From contig NADL03000534.1 of the NCBI GenBank assembly GCA_002205965.3, positions 1,178,001 to 1,242,000 on the forward strand: a stretch of DNA of 64,000 nt, in the 5' to 3' direction. The notes under the pieces are model-generated. The model was not told the origin of the DNA and ran no database searches. It was given only the letters and a program-made list of their open reading frames with translations. Positions 56,173 through 64,000 of this stretch are shown here, in pieces; the stretch's first letter is position 1; the number at the start of each line of letters is the position of its first letter. The DNA is from Kappaphycus alvarezii (lineage: Eukaryota > Rhodophyta > Florideophyceae > Gigartinales > Solieriaceae). Position numbers and translations under genes: made by a program.

Positions 56173-59100
56173 TATTTATGTTTCTTGAATAGACTAGCTA
56201 GAGGGCGCCCATTCTGTTCCCGCAGTTGGTTCGTGACCTCGGAATAATTTCCATGCACCAATATTACAGCTAATGGTGGATGTACCAAGCGAACAATCAA
56301 TAGATTCTATTTTAGAACTATAGTGCAATTACTGCAGGCAGTAATTTCCAGTGAAATTTCTGGCTACGCTTGCAGTATGATTTGTTCAGTGTAGTTACTA
56401 AACACCACCAATCCTCAGTTGCTTTCCTGCGTCTGGTACCGTAGTCGCTCCGAAAACACGAGAGCATTGCTCTCTAGAGTACCGAAACCATATTAAATGA
56501 GATGACAAAGCCTTGACAGAAGAAAGCACTCAAAACTGGTAAGGTTTAATTATTCGAACCAGGACTAGACTGTAATAGAATGCATCTGTTCTATTGATTC
56601 CTATGTAAAAAGTAGAGGCTCAAAATTAAAAGCACTCGCAACAGTATTAAAAGTTTTTCTCTCCGAAGTCCCGAATATTGTAGTCAGTGATCAAGCAAGT
56701 CCAAATTAAAAGTTCCTTGCCGACCGTTTCAATCTGCTTGCCGAAATGTACCAAGCTATAAAGAAAAGCACTACTATATGCCCTGGTAAAAGAAATCAGC
56801 AAGAAGTATCAGTTTTTCAATGATTTCATAGCTAAAATTGATGAAAACAACTAAATAGAGAAGAAAACGAGGGGAGCGGGAAACAATCCAAAAAAATATT
56901 GGCTCTTGGAGGCGAATAGTTGAAAGCAGCACAATAACTTCACAAAGTATTCTTCGGGAAGTGTGACTGCTTGTGAGGAGAAGAACGAGAAGGAAAAGAA
57001 AATACCAATGAAAAAGAGAGTCTTTTTACAAGATGGTTATGATGTGATCCAAGTTATATTGGATCCTGTGAAGGCGAGGAGAGTACACGATGAGAGCGCG
57101 CTCTCTCTTCTGGATGCATGTATAAAGTACGAGGGAAAAAAAGAGTCATTCATCAGTAATCAATGGTACGAGAATTCTCCATTCTACACAAGTTACAACT
57201 TTTCTGATAAACATGGTGTATCATATTGGGCGATTGCATGTCCTTCTTTCATTCAAAAAGTCCTAATACTGTTTAAAACACATTAATCTTGTAAATCACA
57301 GCAATAACGTCTTTTCGAAATTTCAGACTGCTTTTAAAAATCATTCTGACAAAATTGTTGTTCAAATCCTCAAATATACGTTCCGTGGAAAAGTTAAGAG
57401 AAATAATAAAAGAATTAATGTATGTTAATCTGTTTACCGCGCAATATTGAGGAAAATGTATACATTAATATTGCCTAATTATGTACGCGAAGGCACCGTA
57501 TATATTAAAAATCCTCCATTTATGTTCATGTATTCTTCTGAGAAATTCTCAAGCACAGAAACTCGAAGCAAAGTGAAATTAAGCCTTCTATTGTTCACAG
57601 AACCATAAAATGAAAACATCAAGCTGTCTGATATTTATCCTGTCTGATACATTACATAGCACATTATCCTCCATACAAAATAGCAGTTTAGCTGAAGGAT
57701 TTCGTAGCTGCTAGGTCAAAACGTGCTTATCTTCAAGCATTCCATACATCTCAGATTTTTATCGACTGTACCGCCGGTGTTACTCAAACTCTTTGCGTAT
57801 AGAGATGCACTTATTGATTCTAATTGTGGTAGTAACTCTATAGAATGAGTAAAACGGCCAGTGAGGCTTTCCAATGTTTCTCAAAAAACTAACTTATCCG
57901 AGGACGTAACATATCTTATTTCTTCTTCATGTCGCAAAGGTGTATTGAAGTAGACAGAGGTCGTAGAACTGTACAAAATCGGTTAAATAATCGCAGTAGT
58001 TTCAATTTCTTGTAGTAAAAGCCGATCGAATGCATACTACTGAAGTTCCACAATTAGTCTCCATGTAAATTGGTAGTGTCTGGATCATTCTAAGCGTGGA
58101 CAAGATGAAAAAAATCGAGAAGTAATTATTCCTTCTTATTCATATATGACCGATTTCTGCCCTGTTAAACCGAACCTGAATGAATAAAATAGTAATTATT
58201 CCATCTTCAACATATGCGTTATTGAGCAATTGGCCAGTTTGGACTTAAAGCTGAGCTTTGTATGGCTTATTTACAGTTATAGTGGTATTAATTATAATTC
58301 TGTATTTCGGGGAAATAGTGAGCATATCTACTGCAATATTTCGGACAAATGTTGTTCGTGGAAGCTTCGAAGGTGAACTCTTGAAGTTTAAAAGCAACAA
58401 ATGCAGAATGAAAGGAATTGACTCGGTAATAGACTTATTTAGATTGCATCGGCAGCTTGTGAAGTCACTGCATCATTTAAATTACATGAGAAATACAAGT
58501 TGATAGCAACATGAGAAGCAGCGGAAACTTTTCATTGTAGCGAAAAAGCGGAAATAGATGGATTTGGCTACGAAAGTGGCGACTATTCCTGGCAAACATT
58601 GCTGGAAACCAGGCTGGGATTAAATACATTCCTTCTCTCTTCCGACAAGTTGAGAATACTCGCCGACATTAGAAGATTAATCCTAAATCTGGTCAAATTT
58701 TACCGATTAAGTGACCTTTTGATTCCCCGAAACACGCAGAGGTTAGTTACCGTATTTAAGTTCAAGCTTTTAAGGACTTAATGGGATTGCACATACATAA
58801 AACACAGATCAGCGAAATATTTAAGGCCAACAGTGTAGACCCAGAGGATTCTCCGGAGCCATATTCAAATGTAACATTAAATAAATATGTCTCGTAAGCA
58901 ACGGTCACACAAAGTAAATTGGTGGCAATTATATTTGCGTCACATAAACAGTTCCAACACTATGTACATAAAGCCGTTCTTAGGTGAAGAAAAACCTAGA
59001 CAAAGGACATTCTTTGCAGTATTTGCATAATTTTAAAAAAGAAACAGTTAATGATGCAAGCTGTATGTAAAAGGACGCTTTAGTCTATCAAAAATCTATT

Positions 59101-59880
59101 CTGACTGCTGGAGATAAAAGAAGGCAATATTCAACATGCAAAGAGGCAGAGAATTGCCAAAAAGTAAAAGAAACAATTGAAGCCCTTTTCAGCGGGAAAC
59201 GAACTACGAGAATAGTTTAAAAGATCAAAAGCTCTCAAACAGTCATCGCCAGATATATGAAGAATCCTGCAGGGTATGGTGGGGCAAAGTGCTGCCGAAG
59301 ATCCCAACATTCAACAAGCCAACAGTACGTAGAACTACGGAAAAGCCGTTAGCGACCGTAGTAGCGGCATCTAAGCCAATAAATAGACCTCCATATTTCG
59401 AAAAGCATAGTTTAAAAAACTTAATCAACAAGATGCTAGGTACAGAGGCCTCCTGATGAAAAGAAGCTTTCTGAATTAAGACTACAAATTCATAGAGTTG
59501 ATTGGAATATCAAACGGGTGGATTAAAAGCTTTGAAAGTGGAACCTGGGCGTAATGAGATGAAAACATGTTCGATTTTGATGCAACGGATAATTCGGCGT
59601 ATTATTAACATATCAAGACAAATACGAGATGCTGTTTCAAAAAGAGGACTCTAAATGTAATGTTTGGATTGTTTCTCCCTTCTTGCACTCAAGCAAAATA
59701 CTTGTTTTGAATGAAATTCAGGACTCAAAAGTATCAGAAGAGTTTAGGATACAGTATTTTGCCTCGGATTGCAATTATGTATAAAGAGAGGTGGATTTAC
59801 GGAAGGGAAGCTGTCCAACTCATGCTTCCAGGTTGTTTAAAATAATGTTCAAGTTTTGAACAGCCCGTCACGTTCGAGTT
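56173..59880. other. AT-rich region without a supported gene
   Basis: Frames 56963-57286 (107 codons, charged start EEKNEKEKKIPMKKR) and 58258-58503 (81 codons, hydrophobic N-terminus LFTVIVVLIIILYFGEIV) are open but unrecognised. They may be pieces of unknown transposon proteins. No repeats of note. Confidence 0.35.
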
Positions 59881-59899
59881 TGGTAGAAAGCGAGATAGG

Positions 59900-60109
59900 A
59901 TGTTTTATTTGGGTCCAGGTGAGGATGATATGGACGCTCGACTTCTGTCTCAGGCAATCGGCAGGAAGGAGATGAAACATGAAAGGCTTTCCATGAACGA
60001 AGAGCGAATTTTTTTAGAGTGTGCTAGAGCGGCACAAGAACTGGAACGTTTTGAGGCGACGAAGGAGGAAACAAACCGCCGCCTATATCTGGATGATCAA
60101 CTGTTCTAG
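59900..60109 (+). pseudogene. Harbinger accessory ORF fragment
   Basis: 69 codons with a coiled-coil pattern (IGRKEMKHERLSMNEERIFL, then ECARAAQELERFEATKEET). Similar in style to the tail at 62805-63071. Only the C-terminal part is left. Confidence 0.4.
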
Positions 60110-60205
60110 CTGGAGAAGGAAGAAAGGAAGTTTGCCATAGAGGAGAATATGCAAATGGTGGGTGTGCTAGGGTCACATGTTGCTCACTTTTCAGCTAAGC
60201 ACAGC

Positions 60206-60328
60206 GGTAACGACGATTGAGCGGGGCGCTTCAGACGCTTAGCACGCTCGAAAGCTCGCTCTCTGAGCTCAATAGCTTGCTGCGGACTTTGCGCTCGCAT
60301 CTATGCGCGCCGCTCAATCATTGTTACC
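60206..60328. repeat. 123-bp MITE-like inverted repeat
   Basis: Left arm 60206-60229 and right arm 60305-60328 are reverse complements at 21 of 24 positions, starting GGTAAC and continuing ATTGAGCGG. The interior is GC-rich with smaller dyads and no ORF. No clear target duplication. Confidence 0.6.
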
Positions 60329-60331
60329 AAA

Positions 60332-61289
60332 CTACCTGTTATACTTGGCCAGTTTACGTTGATACGTACTCTTCAAAGCTAAGTGCGTCTCACACAGAGT
60401 AGTGACTAATCTGTCCCCCTTTCTCAATGCAAGTCTTGAAATTCTGTAAAAGAGCAGACAATACATAGAGCAGACCGACAGCGAAGCGGCGGAATTTAAG
60501 AAGACGCGCAATCTCATTTCTGACCCACATTTGTTTGAGGTCTTTAAAGTTCTATTCCACTGCGGTTCGGGCCCGGTTCATTCCAGTATTGTATAAATCT
60601 TGAGATGGCGTAGTTAAAGCTCTGTCGAAAGCGTTTTGTAGCCAAGGGTGCAGTGAATATAAATCTTCTCCATGTATATAGAACTACCTCCCGTTTATAA
60701 CACATGCGTCTTGTAAGATATTCTCAATTCCTGAACGCCGTGGTAGTGTAATTTCATAACGAAGACACACTTCGGGTCTGACCACGAAAATATAAAACCA
60801 TCTCGGATGCTGATGGTTTGGTACACAAGGTAGTGAATTCTTTATGCTCAGAATAGCATGCCCGTTGGTTCTAGCAATCTCTACCTGGCCGAAAGATCTT
60901 TATCTTTGTGCACTAAATGAATCCAAGAAAACTGTCGAGCGGTGCACCATATTCCTGGATAGACTTTCAGAAATATCGGCTCTAGACTGCAGTAGTCCCT
61001 GTTGTAAAGTAGTAACCAAATGTCTCTTAGACTGCCGAAAAAGTGCTCAAGCACCTCCCGGAATATTTTCTCAAATGAGAGTAGCGGATACCGAAGATTA
61101 GTTCTAGTTCGTACCACGTGCACGCAAAAGGCAGGCGACGCAGTAAAATATAACACGGCGTGAGAGGATGACAAGCGTATCAATTGCGTACAGAGCATCC
61201 ATTAAACCAACCCATAGCCTCGCAGATCCGCACAATGTCTCCGATACGAAACCTAAAGCTCTGTAATGGCTGCTCTTAAGGGTAAGCAT
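60332..61289 (-). pseudogene. Harbinger-like DDE transposase relic (element A)
   Basis: Minus-strand translation gives a C-terminal DDE_Tnp_4 segment: GMNRARTAVEWNFKDLKQMW with the catalytic Glu in VEW, then FAVGLLYVLSALLQNFKTCI and EKGGQISHYS (about 60600-60390). Upstream GRWFYIHGEDLYSLHPWLQN corresponds to the GDxAY region (about 60690-60630) with its Asp shifted or lost. More N-terminal parts to about 61,289 are broken by stops. Confidence 0.55.
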
Positions 61290-61300
61290 TTAATTGAATG

Positions 61301-61988
61301 TTACACCATGAATACTAAGTGCCCGAGCGGTTTTGTTGGCGACGTCAATACGTGCGTCTCTCATTTGCCGCCACGTTTGAACTAATATATCGTCCGAGGC
61401 ATGAACGTGTAGTGGTAAACGAAGCGTTCGTGAGGTGCGATCACGTCGAGCTCGCGCCTTGCCAACATGGTAGTCGGCTTGTCAACCCATAATAGTCTGA
61501 CAACGAGGACATTCTGAGGGTTGGTCGTGTAGTACTGGAAGGGGTCGGCGAGGGATTACTCATAATTTGCAATAAAATTCGCAAGCGTAAATAAATATTG
61601 CGATGTTTATGCGCCTCGAATTTTTCGTTGCTAGATATCAACGTGGAAGCGAATTTTCTACGAAAGTTGTTACTGCGTAAGATCTCTACTACGGGAAGTA
61701 AATATTGACTAAGCCCTATTATATCTGAATGTTTTGAGTCCATTATTTTAGCCATACAACAATACGCTTCTTATGCAGATTTTTAAAATTTTTTTAACTT
61801 CTAAGCAGAATGAAATGCCACCATTCTAGAGCTTACGATAGACGAATTTCGTAAACTTTTCTGTCGACAGGAATGAATCTTTGCAAACGACACAAAAATA
61901 TGCAAACTATTCTCTGAGGACACCACGTAAATCTCGTTTAAACGCCTGATTTTACGAAACAACATTCGTGTGATTTGGCCGGGTTACT
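61301..61988. other. Gap between the two Harbinger-type elements
   Basis: No gene seen. The minus frame 61441-61755 shows no domain. AT-rich near 61,770-61,800. Element ends probably lie here but could not be defined. Confidence 0.35.
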
Positions 61989-63210
61989 TTGTCATCGGTG
62001 CCGAGTAGCCTCTCGAACCGAAACTACTTCAAATTCCACCCCCTAACTTTATCCCACCACAACCGCTCCGATTTCATCAATATCCTCCCCCATCTTCTCA
62101 TGGATACCGATACCGTCCGAACCAGCATCATGAACCCCCGAAAAGCCGCCAAAGAACCCCGTTCCAACGCCGCTATCATAGCTACTTTATCGGATCCCCC
62201 ACGCCCATGCCATCACCAACACCCGTCTCCTCCCGATGCCAATCGCTACCCTTCAGATTCCCACCTTTTTCATGGCAGATACCAATACTCCAAGTCCAGT
62301 TGACCTCCCACGCTGCCTCCCTTTCCCCCATCCCCTCCTTCCGCAGAAGGCTAAGACGTCCCTGTGTTAACCCAGCAGCCAAGCACTGGAAACACAACCA
62401 CCACTGGCGCGTCGGTCATTATAACAGATGACAGCAACGACGACGATGGATCGCATGTGTCAGCATCTGCACCCGCAAGCTCAAACGATTCAGATACAAT
62501 AACTGGGACTACGCACTGTTTAAGTGCGTTCGCGCAACCAACGCTCATAGGCAAGGTCAGGGGTCCAAGGGAAGAGCTTTCGCGTCTGCTCGCGATCTTT
62601 TTATTGCTGAGGTTCCGTAGGTCATCTTCCAGGACCAGACAAAAACGAAGCAGAATCAGTCACAGACCGCTTCAACTTGCTGATCAAAATAAGGCGCGCA
62701 TCTGTGAAGCGGAACGCATCTAAGTCTGGCCTCGCCGAAGATTTATCGGAAAAAGATCATTTGTCGGATGATGTTATCTTAGAAATGGATGAATACGATG
62801 AGAAATGAAAAAAGAGCGTGACGAAAAAGAAGGTACCGAGCGAAACCTTCTGTTAGCATGCGAAGAGATCCAGAACGCAGCGTTGGAGAGGCATCGAGCT
62901 TCATCTGGAAGTGGAGAAAGCGATAAAGAAAAGAAGGATAAAATAGCGTCCAAGACAAACAAATGGCTCGATGGCCAAAGCGAAATTAATGATGCTCTTG
63001 CTGATTCAATTAAAAGAAAGCGGGAAACTGAAGAGAAGAACATTTTTGGCGGAGGCACGCTTCGAATTTGAGAAAATGAGAGCGGTCTAGGATGCAGAGT
63101 GATTTAATCGATCTCAAGAAGTCCTTGAGAAGCGTCTAAAGCTTGAAAAGAAACGGTTGGAATTGGATCGGGAGAGAGACGGGATGCGCGAAGGGAGCGA
63201 GAGAAAATGA
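61989..63210 (+). pseudogene. Harbinger accessory ORF (element B), frameshifted
   Basis: Ser/Thr/Asn-rich N-terminal frames (61989-62303, 62364-62723), an acidic stretch (EDLSEKDHLSDDVILEMDEY, about 62736-62800) and a highly charged coiled-coil tail (EKEGTERNLLLACEEIQNAA, 62826 onward, and IKRKRETEEKN). This matches the Myb/trihelix-type accessory protein of Harbinger elements, though the DNA-binding helices were not recognised. It converges with the transposase at the right edge. Confidence 0.45.
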
Positions 63211-63306
63211 CGTAAGCGATGGGCGTTATGATTACTAACCTTGGTTAATCTCCTCGGCGGAGGGTCACAGTAATAACTGCATCTCAAATATACCTTTACG
63301 ATGATT

Positions 63307-64000
63307 CTAAGTACTACTGAAATGTAGGATGTTCGACGTTAAATTGCACGTTTGTTTCTCCTGCTCTAAGTTAGCATGTTTACATGTTGTGTGTAGAAAG
63401 AACTGCGATAAATGATTGCAATTTAGGCGTGTCTTACTTTCAAACTGAGAGCGCAATCGTTCTTCGACCACTGCTGTTTGAGACCCTTGTATTTCCACTC
63501 TACTGAAGCCCTTACAGCACTCATTGACGTAATTAACATACGCTGTTCTGTAGTTGATCCTGCATCGTGAAATGCGCGTTGTAGATAGGGGCGTAGGATA
63601 TAAGCCAAATCCCCATGTGTGTAGAACTGCCTTCCTTCTATCATCATACAGTTTGAAAGCACTTCTTTCAGATTCGAAAGGCGCAAAAGCGTCCAATCAA
63701 CGCCTGCCCACAACAGGACTGGAAGCTGAGTAAATTAGTCCGTCTGATGGTGTAGAGACTGGTAAACCGAACAGAGCATTCATTATACCCGGAATAGAAG
63801 CTACGTAGAAGACTTCTATAGCTTCCCGCCCTCGTAACTCGTATCTTAGTGCAATCAATAAAGCACACACAGCTATCGGGCGGACACTCAGCATTCTTCA
63901 ATGCTAGAGCGTAAATACTGGCTCTACGTTACATCAGCTGCGGCCTGAAATCGAACAAATGACGATACGATAGCGTAAGTCGTCCAATCGACTCCCAAAA
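63307..64000 (-). pseudogene. Harbinger-like DDE transposase, runs off the right edge
   Basis: Minus-strand frames carry all three DDE positions: CFIDCTKIRVTRAG (first Asp, about 63870), THGDLAYILRPYLQ (second Asp, about 63610) and SAVRASVEWKYKGLKQQW (Glu, about 63500). STPSDGLIYSASSPVVGRR matches the conserved block before the second Asp. The N-terminus lies beyond 64,000 (LFDFRPQL-like text at the edge). At least two shifts separate the parts. It is the best preserved Harbinger copy in the window. Confidence 0.6.

Larger units (their letters stand above)
59881..61300. mobile_element. PIF/Harbinger-type element A, decayed
   Basis: A short charged plus-strand frame (accessory protein) converges with a minus-strand DDE transposase relic, the same layout as at 9.3-11.8 kb and at the right edge. 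Ends were not found. A 123-bp hairpin element lies between the two genes. Confidence 0.5.

Overview
This window looks like a piece of eukaryotic nuclear genome. The best guess is a multicellular red alga or a close relative; this is inferred, not proven. The evidence is compact genes with no intron or one short intron (113, 121 and 140 bp where they can be delimited), eukaryotic housekeeping genes (p24 cargo receptor, DXO/Rai1, SmB, SOF1/DCAF13), plant-lineage domains (PRONE, Agenet), and many degraded Copia, Gypsy, PIF/Harbinger and Tc1/mariner elements.

Layout. Positions 1-19,211 are a transposon graveyard: two adjoining minus-strand Copia relics (about 2.1-5.9 and 6.0-9.0 kb), a PIF/Harbinger element (9,268-11,792), a third and better preserved Copia element with a recognisable 3' LTR (about 12.4-17.7 kb), and a Tc1 element with double terminal repeats (17,675-19,211). 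Positions 19,351-45,809 are the gene-rich part: p24 and DXO (convergent, overlapping by 4 bp), a small unknown gene, SmB, a QueG-like epoxyqueuosine reductase, an MIT+PRONE gene, a homeobox+Agenet+MBD gene, SOF1/DCAF13 and cysteinyl-tRNA synthetase (convergent, 27 bp apart). Positions 46-64 kb are again AT-rich and transposon-filled: a gag relic, a Ty3/Gypsy relic flanked by short direct repeats (52.4-56.2 kb) and two Harbinger-type elements, the last running off the right edge.

Three things stand out. (1) Two multidomain genes have architectures I do not know from characterised proteins: MIT+PRONE (a Rop/Rho GEF module thought of as plant-specific) and homeodomain+two Agenet domains+methyl-CpG-binding domain. 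(2) Nearly every conserved gene is interrupted by single-base frameshifts in homopolymer runs, most of them in the same direction (one base missing). That pattern fits sequence or assembly undercalling better than gene death, so the genes below are reported as spans across the shifts. (3) Intergenic DNA of the gene-rich part is studded with TACAGTAC-type self-complementary repeats that are almost absent from the transposon-filled flanks.

The functions represented (mRNA 5'-end surveillance, splicing, rRNA processing, tRNA charging and modification, ER-Golgi trafficking, Rho-type signalling, chromatin reading) are unrelated; nothing suggests an operon or a metabolic cluster.
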